Shown here: in pieces, positions 47,550-56,338 of the stretch
Layout: the number at the start of each line of letters is the position of its first letter
How positions within the stretch are numbered: position 1 is the first letter of the stretch
DNA from: Chloroflexota bacterium
Lineage (GTDB): Bacteria; Chloroflexota; Dehalococcoidia; Lucifugimonadales; UBA2962
Direction of reading: 5' to 3'
Length of the DNA: 64,000 nt
NCBI GenBank assembly: GCA_003228095.2
Contig: QGNM01000003.1
Coordinates: 24,266-88,265, forward strand
Made by a program: the position numbers and the translations under genes
The notes under the pieces: generated by a model
What the model was told of the DNA's origin: nothing
Databases searched by the model: none
Seen by the model: the letters and a program-made list of their open reading frames with translations, nothing else

Positions 47550-48563
47550 TTAAAAGCCAAGTGTAGAAATATAGTTAGCCAAGTCAGCGGTTCTACAGCT
47601 ATATCCCCACTCATTATCATACCACCCTACTACTTTTACTAAACCTCCATCCATTGACATCGTTGATAGGCCATCAATTATTGTACTATGCGTATTTTGT
47701 TTAAAGTCGCTGCTGACTAGAGGTTCATTGGTGTACTCTAATATTCCTTTAAGGTTAGACTCCGCAGCTTTTTTATATGCATCATTTATGTCATCTACTG
47801 AAGCGGATTTATTAAGAAGTACCGTAAAATCGGTCACTGATACTGTAGATGTCGGGACTCGATAAGCCATTCCATGTATTTTGCCATTAAGATGAGGGAG
47901 CACTAGTCCTACAGCTTTTGCAGCGCCGGTAGATGTGGGAATAATATTCATTGCTGCTGCGCGGGCTCTTCGTAAATCTGATCCTACTTGATCTAAAACT
48001 TTTTGATCATTGGTATAAGAGTGTATCGTGCTCATTAAACCATTTTTTATACCAAATTCATCGTCAAGTACTTTAGCCATTGGGGCGATACAATTAGTTG
48101 TGCAAGATGCATTGGACAGAATGTGATGTTTACTAGGTTCGTATTGGCCTTCATTAACACCCATTACCATTGTAATATCTTCACCTTTAGCGGGCGCTGA
48201 TATTATTACCTTTTTAGCTCCACCTGAGAGATGTCCTGAAGCTTTATCACCATTCGTAAAGAATCCGGTTGACTCTATAACTATATCAACTCCTAGTTTT
48301 CCCCAAGGTAAATTGGCGGGAAGTCTTTCAGCTAGAACAGAGATTGGATACCCTCCAACAACTATAGAATTTTCAGTAGATTCAACAGTTTCCGGGGAGA
48401 TGCCATAATTAGTATCATATTTAAACAAATGAGCATTTGTCTTTGTGTCAGTTAAATCATTAATTGCCACCACTTCAAGTGTTTCTGAATGTCGTTCTCG
48501 TATAGCTCTTAATACCTGTCTTCCTATTCTTCCGAAACCGTTTATTCCTATTTTTGTGGACAT
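47550..48563 (-). CDS. gap: Glyceraldehyde-3-phosphate dehydrogenase
   Basis: 337 aa, glycolysis/gluconeogenesis. N-terminal INGFGRIGRQVLRA, catalytic Cys in ASCTTNCIAP, and the final WYDNEWGYSCRTADL. The residue after the Rossmann second strand is Asp (INDLTD), which favours NAD. It follows eno by 70 nt on the same strand, making a lower-glycolysis pair. Confidence 0.98.
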   Translation of the reverse strand: MSTKIGINGFGRIGRQVLRAIRERHSETLEVVAINDLTDTKTNAHLFKYDTNYGISPETVESTENSIVVGGYPISVLAERLPANLPWGKLGVDIVIESTGFFTNGDKASGHLSGGAKKVIISAPAKGEDITMVMGVNEGQYEPSKHHILSNASCTTNCIAPMAKVLDDEFGIKNGLMSTIHSYTNDQKVLDQVGSDLRRARAAAMNIIPTSTGAAKAVGLVLPHLNGKIHGMAYRVPTSTVSVTDFTVLLNKSASVDDINDAYKKAAESNLKGILEYTNEPLVSSDFKQNTHSTIIDGLSTMSMDGGLVKVVGWYDNEWGYSCRTADLANYISTLGF

Positions 48564-48633
48564 TCGGCTCTATTACTCTCCTTATTATTTACATTGCTAT
48601 TTTTGACTTTACCATAACTAGTACTGATATTGT

Positions 48634-49971
48634 CTATCTGTCCAAAAATTGTCGATATACAGAATTTCCTGAAAACGACACTTTTTCAGCAAGTTCTGCT
48701 TCAATGTTTAGTAACCTATTATATTTTGCAGTTCGTTCGCTCCGAGCTGGAGCTCCCGCTTTTATTTGCCTAGTACCAGTTCCAATTGCTAAGTCAGCAA
48801 TCATAGTGTCTTCAGTTTCAGCTGATCTATGACTTATTATTGCGCTCCAACCAGCTTTTCTAGTCATAGATATCGCGTCTAGAGTTTCAGTTAAAGTTCC
48901 TATTTGATTTGGTTTGATAAGCACGGCATTACTGGCTTTCGAAGAAATACCATTCTTTATAATGGAGGTATTAGTCGCATAGAGATCATCACCGACAATT
49001 TGAACTTTACTTCCTAGTTTAGCTGTCATATTTTTCCAACCATTCCAGTCGGTTTCAGCCATTCCATCCTCAATACTTATCAAAGGATACATACTCACCC
49101 AGTCATCGTATACTCCAATTAGTTTTTCAGAATTCATAATGGTGTCTACACTAGTTAAATCATATTGATATTCGTCGGGGTTTGGTTCACCAGGTATTTG
49201 AAGCTCAGTGGCTGCCACATCGATTGCTATATGGCACTGGACTCCAGGTTTATAGCCTGCAGCTTCTATGGCTGAAAGTATCCATTCCAAAGCTTGTCGG
49301 TTATTTTTTAGACTAGGGGCGAAACCACCTTCATCTCCAACAATAGTGGTTTTGCCTCTTTGCTGTAAAATTCGTTTTAAACTATGATATATTTCTGCGC
49401 CAGCTCTCAGAGATTCTTCATAAGTCTTGAATCCACTCGGAATAACCATAAATTCTTGAAAATCAGTAGATTCATACGCATGTTTCCCGCCATTTATAAT
49501 GTTAAACATTGGTACTGGAATGGTGTAGTTTTCATTAGCCTTTGTACCATCGTACTGATCCCCAATATATGAGTATAAACTTTGTTTTCGACTAATGGAC
49601 AATGCTCTTGCGTAAGCTATAGAAACTGGAAGTATTGAATTGGCACCTAATCGACTTTTATCTGGAGTAGAATCCAACTCAATCATAGTTTCATCTAGAT
49701 CCCTCTGGTCTTGATATGCTTTGCCATTTAAATTTTGATTTATCTCTGATTTGATATTTCTTACAGCATTAAGCACTCCATATCCACCATATCTCTTTTC
49801 GTCCCCATCTCTGAGTTCAAGGGCCTCAAGTGATCCAGTACTAGCCCCAGATGGGATAGAAGCCCTGCCTAAGGACCCATCCGATAACTGCACATCAGCT
49901 TCTACGGTAGGATTCCCCCTTGAGTCCAGGATTTCTCTTGCGGTTATATTATGGATCTTAGGTTTATTCAA
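48634..49971 (-). CDS. eno: Enolase
   Basis: 445 aa. It interconverts 2-phosphoglycerate and phosphoenolpyruvate. Catalytic segments are ARE(I)LDSRGNPTVE, SGASTGSLEALELRD, VGDEGGFAPS, metal ligands in IAIDVAATE and SIEDGMAE, and SHRSAETEDT. Start TTG at 49971 with a modest ribosome binding site. 7 nt after the TIGR00725-type gene. Confidence 0.98.
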   Translation of the reverse strand: MNKPKIHNITAREILDSRGNPTVEADVQLSDGSLGRASIPSGASTGSLEALELRDGDEKRYGGYGVLNAVRNIKSEINQNLNGKAYQDQRDLDETMIELDSTPDKSRLGANSILPVSIAYARALSISRKQSLYSYIGDQYDGTKANENYTIPVPMFNIINGGKHAYESTDFQEFMVIPSGFKTYEESLRAGAEIYHSLKRILQQRGKTTIVGDEGGFAPSLKNNRQALEWILSAIEAAGYKPGVQCHIAIDVAATELQIPGEPNPDEYQYDLTSVDTIMNSEKLIGVYDDWVSMYPLISIEDGMAETDWNGWKNMTAKLGSKVQIVGDDLYATNTSIIKNGISSKASNAVLIKPNQIGTLTETLDAISMTRKAGWSAIISHRSAETEDTMIADLAIGTGTRQIKAGAPARSERTAKYNRLLNIEAELAEKVSFSGNSVYRQFLDR

Positions 49972-49978
49972 AATATTT

Positions 49979-50476
49979 TTATAACTCTCTGCTCTTACTT
50001 AACTCATCTTTTATAATAGCTGCCTTAATGGCTAAATCAACTGCTTCTGAAGGGTCAATAGCAGGGGTAAAGAGTGTTTTATCCATGTTGTCTTGATTAA
50101 AACTCCATGTTTTTAATCCGATCACAGGGATATTATCTCCTAAGGCGTGTCCAATTTCTGACAATGTTCCATATGCCCCACCTACAGCGATAACCGACAA
50201 TCCAGTTTTCACGATAATGACATTTCTTGCATATCCTAACCCTGTACATATAGGTATATCTACAAATTCATTTGCAGCTTCAGGGTCATTCCCTGGGAGT
50301 ATACCAATAGTCACGCCTCCAGCTTGTTTAGATCCTTTACAAGCTGCTTCCATAACCCCTCCTAAGCCTCCGCATACAATGGTAATTCCATTTCGACCCA
50401 ATTCGAACCCAACTTCAGTTGCAAGTTTTACAAGTTTCTCATTTGCTTTTGATGCGCCAATAACTGCAATAATCAT
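49979..50476 (-). CDS. TIGR00725-type (LOG-like) Rossmann-fold protein
   Basis: About 165 aa from ATG 50476, the usual family length. The frame stays open upstream to 50710, but that extension overlaps the divergent SDR gene and has no family signal. MIIAVIGASKANE, CGGLGGVMEAACKGSK and the PGNDPEAAN segment identify the group related to molybdenum-cofactor carrier and LOG proteins. The GGxGGVMEA motif resembles the nucleotide-binding site of LOG. The biochemical role is not settled. Likely co-transcribed with eno and gap. Confidence 0.88.
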   Translation of the reverse strand: MIIAVIGASKANEKLVKLATEVGFELGRNGITIVCGGLGGVMEAACKGSKQAGGVTIGILPGNDPEAANEFVDIPICTGLGYARNVIIVKTGLSVIAVGGAYGTLSEIGHALGDNIPVIGLKTWSFNQDNMDKTLFTPAIDPSEAVDLAIKAAIIKDELSKSREL

Positions 50477-50546
50477 ATAATTCTTTATAATATATTCAAC
50501 TGTCAAAGGTTTTATGTCTACTAGTTTTAGTAAGGTAAGTATTAGT

Positions 50547-51401
50547 ATGTCTGGCAATTTTAAAAAAACAGTTTTTATAACTGGAGCTTCTTCTGGTATA
50601 GGGAAAATTACATCGCTATACCTTTGTGAAAAAGGATATAAAGTTATTGGGTCCAGTAGAAAACTAAGCCGGTTAGATGCAATAAATGAACAAGCTAACA
50701 CGAGAGGCAAATGCTTTTATCCTGTTGAATTAGATATAAATTTAAATTTTGGCGAAAAAGGTTGCATAGAAGAAGTTATACCCAAATTGATATCAGAACA
50801 TAGTCGTATCGATGTGTTAGTTAATAACGCAGGTTACGGGTTATGGGGGCCAATAGAAGGGATTTCTGTTTCTGAAATGGAAAATCAATTTAAAACTAAT
50901 GTATTTGCGCCATTTAGATTGTCTAAAATGGTAATTTCAAGCATGCGTAATCAAGGTTTCGGCAGGATAATTAATATTAGCTCTGTAGCTGGTTGGGTAG
51001 CAACTCCTTTTAATGGGGCATATGCTTCTTCAAAATTTGCTTTAGAAGCACAAACTGAAGCTCTAAGGATGGAGTTATGGCCATTTGGTGTGACGGTGTC
51101 TTCAATACAGCCTGGCCTGTTTGATACTGATTTCCAAAGCAATATGGTGCAAGGAACCGACGCAGAATCTGAAAAATTGCCTTACGGATATTTAATAGAC
51201 AGGTATAGGAAGAAACATAAAAAGTGGCGAAAGGTAATACGCAATCCAATTAGAATTTCAAAACTTATAGAACGTATTATTGAGGCTGATAAACCACGCT
51301 TAAGATATCCGATTGGGGTTGAAGCAAGGGCAGGTATGATAGGATCAAAAATCTTTCCAGAACGGATTTACCAGTGGATGATAAGTCGTATTTCAATGTA
51401 G
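50547..51401 (+). CDS. Short-chain dehydrogenase/reductase
   Basis: About 284 aa from ATG 50547; an ATG at 50514 is also possible and would add 11 residues. Classical SDR features are the cofactor site TGASSGIG, NNAGYG, the catalytic Ser in INISSVAGW and YASSK. A substrate loop follows PGLFDTDF. SSRKL after strand 2 (Arg) fits NADPH. The substrate is unknown. It is divergent from the TIGR00725 gene and convergent with recO. Confidence 0.9.
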   Translation: MSGNFKKTVFITGASSGIGKITSLYLCEKGYKVIGSSRKLSRLDAINEQANTRGKCFYPVELDINLNFGEKGCIEEVIPKLISEHSRIDVLVNNAGYGLWGPIEGISVSEMENQFKTNVFAPFRLSKMVISSMRNQGFGRIINISSVAGWVATPFNGAYASSKFALEAQTEALRMELWPFGVTVSSIQPGLFDTDFQSNMVQGTDAESEKLPYGYLIDRYRKKHKKWRKVIRNPIRISKLIERIIEADKPRLRYPIGVEARAGMIGSKIFPERIYQWMISRISM

Positions 51402-51418
51402 GTGCTATATAAGTAGAG

Positions 51419-52180
51419 CTACTTAATTCCTTTAAGAAAGGCTCGTGACCTGACTTTTCCATCTATGTGATGATCGATATGTCTGTTAAGAACGTCATTT
51501 ATTTGTGAAACGACGTTCTTGGGGACAGACAACTGTTCGACATCTTCAACATCTGAATTTCCTATGAACCTCAATACTTTTATTGCATTGACCGAAAGAT
51601 TTACTAACGACCGAGTTTGTTTGGGGGCACACTTAGGGCAGATAATTCCACCTGCTGGAGCACTATATAATTGGTCCTGTTGTTTTAATACAGATCCACA
51701 TTCGACACATTCTTTAAATTCTGGAGATAGGCCCGAGATAAAAAGTATATTTAATTGATAATACGTGAGTAATTTATCGACATTGCTTTCATCAGTTATA
51801 TTTAATCTATTTAGTGTTTGATCAAGTAAGTCATAAATATTTTCATTGCCAGGACCTTCAGTAGAAATGTTTAGGGCAAGTTCCATAATGGTTAGAGCGC
51901 AAGACATGGTATCGAGATTGTTGTTTATTTTACCTAGTGTTTTTAGTATTTGAACTTCTGTCACCACATCCGTATTTCTGCCAACAGCAAGGGTGATGCG
52001 TACTTTATAAAAAAGCTCCAAATGTCCAGTAAGTTTACTTGTAGAACGACGAACACCTTTTGCAAAGCCTTGTAGTTGACCTAAATTTCTGGACAATAGG
52101 GTTACAAACCGATCTGCCTCACCATAATTTCGGTATTTAAGAACTAGCGCTGTCGTTGTGTAAATGCGTGGTTTGGCCAT
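51419..52180 (-). CDS. recO: DNA repair protein RecO
   Basis: 253 aa. RecO with RecR loads RecA on SSB-coated gaps. N-terminal OB fold (TALVLKYRNYGEADRFVTLLSR), helical core, and a four-cysteine zinc motif CVECGS ... IICPKCAP near residue 150-175. Start ATG at 52180, 25 nt after recR. Part of a recombination and replication cluster with recR, ebfC and dnaX. Confidence 0.96.
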   Translation of the reverse strand: MAKPRIYTTTALVLKYRNYGEADRFVTLLSRNLGQLQGFAKGVRRSTSKLTGHLELFYKVRITLAVGRNTDVVTEVQILKTLGKINNNLDTMSCALTIMELALNISTEGPGNENIYDLLDQTLNRLNITDESNVDKLLTYYQLNILFISGLSPEFKECVECGSVLKQQDQLYSAPAGGIICPKCAPKQTRSLVNLSVNAIKVLRFIGNSDVEDVEQLSVPKNVVSQINDVLNRHIDHHIDGKVRSRAFLKGIK

Positions 52181-52205
52181 TTGGCCTACTATATGATTAA
52201 CTTAT

Positions 52206-52814
52206 TTAAAATGCCTGTCTGCCTTCCATTGCTCTAGATAAAGTGATCTCATCTGCATACTCTAAATCTCCGCCAACTGGTAAGCCTCTAGCAGGCCTGG
52301 TGATTTTCACTTTAAAAGGCTCAAGAAGTCGTTGAATATATAAAGCGGTGGCTTCTCCTTCAACATTTGGGTTGGTAGCTATGATTATTTCCTCTACTTC
52401 AAGTAGTTTCATTCTTTTAAGCAAGGCATCAATGCGTAGGTCATCTGGTCCTACATCGTTCATAGGGGATATAGCTCCATGTAGTACGTGGTAGGTTCCT
52501 ATATATGACCTTGTTTTTTCAACTGCACGAATATCTAATGGTTCTTCAACTACACATATACGGGTTTTATCTCTGTTGTCGCTGGCACATATACTGCATG
52601 GATTGTTTTCAGTGATATCGAAGCATTCAGAGCAAAAATCTATCTTCTCTTTGACTGTATGAATAGCGTCAGCTAATTGTGAGGCATCATCTTTTGATAT
52701 TCGTACAAGATAATATGCGAGTCTTTGAGCGGTTTTAGGGCCTATTCCAGGCAGCTTATGTAATTCCGAAACAAGTCTTTCGATCGGACCATTATTTGTA
52801 CTATTCAAATTCAC
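52206..52814 (-). CDS. recR: Recombination mediator RecR
   Basis: 202 aa. Helix-hairpin-helix LHKLPGIGPKTAQRLAYYL, the C4 zinc site (CSECFD, CSIC) and a Toprim domain (RICVVEEPLDIRAVEKT, NPNVEGEATALYI). Works with RecO in gap repair. 5 nt after ebfC. Confidence 0.97.
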   Translation of the reverse strand: MNLNSTNNGPIERLVSELHKLPGIGPKTAQRLAYYLVRISKDDASQLADAIHTVKEKIDFCSECFDITENNPCSICASDNRDKTRICVVEEPLDIRAVEKTRSYIGTYHVLHGAISPMNDVGPDDLRIDALLKRMKLLEVEEIIIATNPNVEGEATALYIQRLLEPFKVKITRPARGLPVGGDLEYADEITLSRAMEGRQAF

Positions 52815-52819
52815 TGTTA

Positions 52820-53122
52820 TTACGTAATACCTGGAATGTTTAATCCGCCGGTGACTGCTCCCATTCTTGTAGAAGCCATTTCCTGCGCTTTTTCTAAGGC
52901 TTCGTTTATTGCTGCGGTTATAAGATCTTGTAATAAATCTACATCTTCTGAGATAACCTCTGGGTCTATAGTTATTGAATCCAATCTCATTTTACCAGTA
53001 ACAGTTGCTTTTACTGCGCCTCCTCCAGAAGACCCTTCAGTTTTTGCTGATTCAAGCTCTACTTGAATGTCCATCATTTGTTTCTGTAGTTGTTGTGCTT
53101 GTTGTAAAAATTTTTTATTCAA
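52820..53122 (-). CDS. Nucleoid-associated protein EbfC/YbaB
   Basis: 100 aa, small DNA-binding dimer commonly located between dnaX and recR. Coiled N-terminal helix (QLQKQMMDIQVELESA), the TVTGKMRLDSITIDPEV strand region and a C-terminal helix with TRMGAVTGGLNIPGI. It overlaps dnaX by 4 nt (53119-53122), so translation is coupled. Confidence 0.95.
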   Translation of the reverse strand: MNKKFLQQAQQLQKQMMDIQVELESAKTEGSSGGGAVKATVTGKMRLDSITIDPEVISEDVDLLQDLITAAINEALEKAQEMASTRMGAVTGGLNIPGIT

Positions 53123-54786
53123 TTATCTAGTTCCCTTTTTTTGGTTTGTTCAATAATTTGAGCTCCCATTGACTGAGCGACTCTAATTAGTGGACTATCT
53201 AGTTCGCTATTTTTTTTATTTTCGCTAGAGGTTACATTATTGTTTTCAACAATTATTTCGTATCGTTTGCTCATAATATTTGCAAAAGTATCATTAAGAA
53301 TCTTTCTGCTTTCAGGAATTGTTAATTCATGTTCCATTCTTTCTCTATGCGAAGGATGTGAAAATCCTAGAAGAATAGAATCTCCTGTAATTTTCCGACT
53401 AGTGCAGGTAACGAGTAAAGCTTTTAGATTAAATTTTTGTCCCTTTGTGTATCTTAGTGAATCTAAAATTGATTGCCAGCCATTTTCAAGTATTTCGACA
53501 CCCTCAGAGTTGTTTAAGGTATTAGTATCTTTGGCTGTGAGAGAGTCTGCTTCATCAATATCTTTAATCGAATCTGGATAGCTCTTTTTTCCTTTAATTA
53601 TTTTTATTGAATCATTTCTTTCTTTTTTATCCTGAACATTTTCTTCTTTTTGGTCATCAAAAGTTTTTGAGTTATCAACTTGATTAATGTTAACTATTGG
53701 ATCGTTGTAATTGCCAGATTGTATTTCAATTTCGATAATCGCCAATTCAAGACCAAGTGGATTTGATGGATCTGGTTTTATATTTGGATCGATCAAGATT
53801 TTTAGGCAACTCAAGATTGAATTCATTTCACAACGTTGAGAGATCAATTCAATTTTTTTATATATATCTTCGCTGAAACTATCATTAAGTTTTATATTCG
53901 ACTTAATTAACAAAATGGCACGCAGGTATTTAATTAAACCCATGTGAATATATCTTAAATCAATCCCAGAGTTAGTTGCAGCGTTTACGGTTTCTAAAGC
54001 TTTAGTTGTGTTTTTATCTAGTATGTACTTAGATAATTCTAAGCTGATAGTGTCATCACCAATATCTAGTAGGTTTCTAACCTTAGTCTCAGATATTGGA
54101 GGATCGTCCGAAACAACAGACTGTTCTAATATATTGATCGCGTCCCTTAAGGCTCCGCTTGCCAGATTTGCGATCAGTTTTAATGCATCAATTTCAACAT
54201 TAAAGCCCTCACTCTTACAGATCTCAGACAATCTTTTAGAGATAAGTGCAGTTGTTATCCTTGCGAAATCATACCTTTGGCACCTAGACAATATAGTTGC
54301 TGGAATTTTATGAGATTCCGTTGTGGCTAGAATAAAAACAACTTTGTCTGGAGGCTCTTCCAAGGTTTTTAATAGTGCATTAAATGCTTGATCAGTAAGC
54401 ATGTGGGCTTCATCTATGATATAGACTTTATGGCTCGCTTCGTTTGGCGCATAACGAGCTTTTTCTCTTAGGTCTCTTATGTCATCTATCCCTCTATTAC
54501 TTGCAGCGTCTATTTCAATTAAATCTAATGCAACACCCTCATCAATCGAGCTACACATTCTGCAGGGACTACTAGGGCTACATGAGTCTTTTAATTGACA
54601 ATTAATCGACTTTGCTAGAATTCTTGCGGTACTTGTTTTACCTGTTCCTCTTGGCCCACAGAATAAATACGCATGCGCTACCCTGTCGCTTTGTACAGCT
54701 CGAGTCAAGGTTTGTACAACATGAGACTGGCCGACAATGTCTGAGAATTGTTTTGGCCTCCATTTTCGATAAAGAACTTCAGTCAT
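53119..54786 (-). CDS. dnaX: DNA polymerase III subunits tau/gamma
   Basis: 555 aa full-length (tau) clamp-loader ATPase. RKWRPKQFSDIVGQ, Walker A GPRGTGKTST near residue 45, zinc cysteines (NCQLKDSCSPSSPCRMC), Walker B YIIDEAHML, sensor 1 LATTESHKIPATI with arginine finger SRCQR. Domain III follows, then an asparagine/lysine-rich linker at about 375-425 and a C-terminal domain. A programmed-shift-like heptamer lies at codons 399-401; a -1 shift there would give a product of 407 aa (gamma). Coupled by 4-nt overlaps to ebfC downstream and ybeY upstream. Confidence 0.96.
   Translation of the reverse strand: MTEVLYRKWRPKQFSDIVGQSHVVQTLTRAVQSDRVAHAYLFCGPRGTGKTSTARILAKSINCQLKDSCSPSSPCRMCSSIDEGVALDLIEIDAASNRGIDDIRDLREKARYAPNEASHKVYIIDEAHMLTDQAFNALLKTLEEPPDKVVFILATTESHKIPATILSRCQRYDFARITTALISKRLSEICKSEGFNVEIDALKLIANLASGALRDAINILEQSVVSDDPPISETKVRNLLDIGDDTISLELSKYILDKNTTKALETVNAATNSGIDLRYIHMGLIKYLRAILLIKSNIKLNDSFSEDIYKKIELISQRCEMNSILSCLKILIDPNIKPDPSNPLGLELAIIEIEIQSGNYNDPIVNINQVDNSKTFDDQKEENVQDKKERNDSIKIIKGKKSYPDSIKDIDEADSLTAKDTNTLNNSEGVEILENGWQSILDSLRYTKGQKFNLKALLVTCTSRKITGDSILLGFSHPSHRERMEHELTIPESRKILNDTFANIMSKRYEIIVENNNVTSSENKKNSELDSPLIRVAQSMGAQIIEQTKKRELDN
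53584..53590 (-). other. A AAA AAG slippery heptamer in dnaX, candidate -1 frameshift or slippage site
   Basis: In the reading frame the codons are GGA AAA AAG AGC, so the heptamer is in the phase needed for tandem -1 slip, like the E. coli dnaX site. In the -1 frame six codons (E-L-S-R-F-D) lead to TAA. A convincing downstream pseudoknot or upstream Shine-Dalgarno-like stimulator was not found by eye. Confidence 0.55.
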
Positions 54787-55304
54787 GCTAGATAATTAAC
54801 TTCTATTGGAATACTTGATTCACCTAACATGGCAAACAATGTTTTCCTGTGCAAGTTTTCCATTTCAATTCTCTCATCTTCTATTTCATGGTCTTGACCT
54901 AAAAGGTGTAGAATTCCGTGAGCTAAAAGAAATGATATTTCTTGAATAAAACTTATGCCTTTGTCAGTAGCTTGTCGCTCAGCCTGAGGACTGCTAATTA
55001 CTACTTCTCCAATAGACTCAGACATGATTACACTCTCTTTGTCAGAAACGAAACTTTTATTTGGTAAATTTGCGTTCGAAAAGGATAACACGTCTGTCGT
55101 AGTATCTATACCCAGATGCCTAAGGTTTAAGTCCATCATTTTTTCATCGCTTGTTATAGCAATCTCTATTGATTTTGTGTCAGCGACTTCTAGTGAAGTC
55201 AGGGCGGAATGAGTAATAGTACATAGCCACTCTTCAGTCATCAGTTTGTCAACGATAGAAATTTCTGGGTCTATAAAAACAGCTGTATGTCTTTTTTGCA
55301 ACAA
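54783..55304 (-). CDS. ybeY: Endoribonuclease YbeY (rRNA maturation factor)
   Basis: 173 aa, zinc metalloprotein acting in 16S rRNA 3'-end maturation. The three-histidine zinc motif is complete: LLAHGILHLLGQDHE (H-x3-H-x5-H). TTDVLSFSN is another family mark. Overlaps the dnaX start by 4 nt. Confidence 0.96.
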   Translation of the reverse strand: MLQKRHTAVFIDPEISIVDKLMTEEWLCTITHSALTSLEVADTKSIEIAITSDEKMMDLNLRHLGIDTTTDVLSFSNANLPNKSFVSDKESVIMSESIGEVVISSPQAERQATDKGISFIQEISFLLAHGILHLLGQDHEIEDERIEMENLHRKTLFAMLGESSIPIEVNYLA

Positions 55305-55457
55305 AGGAACCTTTTGTTAAACACTAGTACTAAGGGAAGGTTATCATTTCTACTATCTAGCAGGTTAAATATTGTAGGAGATGAAACTAATTTCATCGAG
55401 GTAATATTAATTTTCAGTTAAATGGTATCGGTACAATGTAGATCGAAAAGTTACAAA

Positions 55458-56336
55458 CTAATCAACTGGAAATGGTTCTGGAGATTCCAAGAATTGGAAT
55501 AATTCAGAGTCAGATGGCAAAATTATAGTTGTATTTTCTGAAAACACATATTGATATGTTTCTAGGCTTCTTTGGAACTTATAGAATTCAGGGTCTTGCT
55601 CTAGAGCTTCCGCGAAAATTCGGATAGCTTCAGCCTCTCCTTCACCTCTTAAGACATCGGCATCTCTTTCAGCTTCTGCGGTTATAATTTTAGCTTGCCT
55701 GTCAACATTGGACCTTATTTCAAGATCTGCTTTTGCACCTTCTGATCTCTCAGCATCTGCTATACGTTTTCGTTCAGCCTGCATTCTTGCGTATACAGCA
55801 GTCGCAATTTCATTTGGAAAGTCAGCTCTCTTAATACGGATGTCAACAGTTTTCATTCCAAACTCATTTAACTTAGGAAACACATCGTATTTTACTTCTT
55901 CCATTATGCCTTCACGTTTATCGCGAATAATGTCAACCTGGTCGTCATCAGCGATTTTTTTACGCAATTCAGAAGCGACTATGTCATTAACTCTCGAGAT
56001 TGACCTTTGAGAGTTTTGCAGAGTCTCTCTGAACAATAAAGGGTTATATATTTTTGCTATAGCGTAGGTATCTATAACGAGTCGTTTTTTGTCAGCAGTC
56101 AACAGAGCATCAGGGTTGGCGTCAAAAAGCACATTACGCTTTTCAAAATAGGTGACAGTGTCTACAAAAGGAGTCTTAGCTCTTATTCCAGGACTAATAA
56201 TTGTTTGCTTTACACTTCCGAACCTTGTCACAATTGCTAGTTGCGTTTCATCTACAACGAAGAAAGCCTGAGGGCCTATAATGCCTAATAAAATAATAAA
56301 GATTACAAGGATAATTGCGCTACGATTAATACTCAT
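55458..56336 (-). CDS. hflC: HflC-like membrane SPFH protein
   Basis: 292 aa. One N-terminal transmembrane helix (AIILVIFIILLGIIGPQAFFV) then a prohibitin/SPFH domain. VDETQLAIVTRFG, ARMQAERKRIADAERSEGA and RGEGEAEAIRIFAEALEQDPEFYKF match HflC. With HflK it forms a large periplasmic-side cage around the FtsH protease. Starts 2 nt after hflK. Confidence 0.93.
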   Translation of the reverse strand: MSINRSAIILVIFIILLGIIGPQAFFVVDETQLAIVTRFGSVKQTIISPGIRAKTPFVDTVTYFEKRNVLFDANPDALLTADKKRLVIDTYAIAKIYNPLLFRETLQNSQRSISRVNDIVASELRKKIADDDQVDIIRDKREGIMEEVKYDVFPKLNEFGMKTVDIRIKRADFPNEIATAVYARMQAERKRIADAERSEGAKADLEIRSNVDRQAKIITAEAERDADVLRGEGEAEAIRIFAEALEQDPEFYKFQRSLETYQYVFSENTTIILPSDSELFQFLESPEPFPVD

Positions 56337-56338
56337 AA

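Noticed and set aside
50477-50710. N-terminal extension of the TIGR00725-type protein
   Set aside because: Family homology begins at the internal ATG 50476; the extension overlaps the start of the divergent SDR gene and lacks a ribosome binding site.
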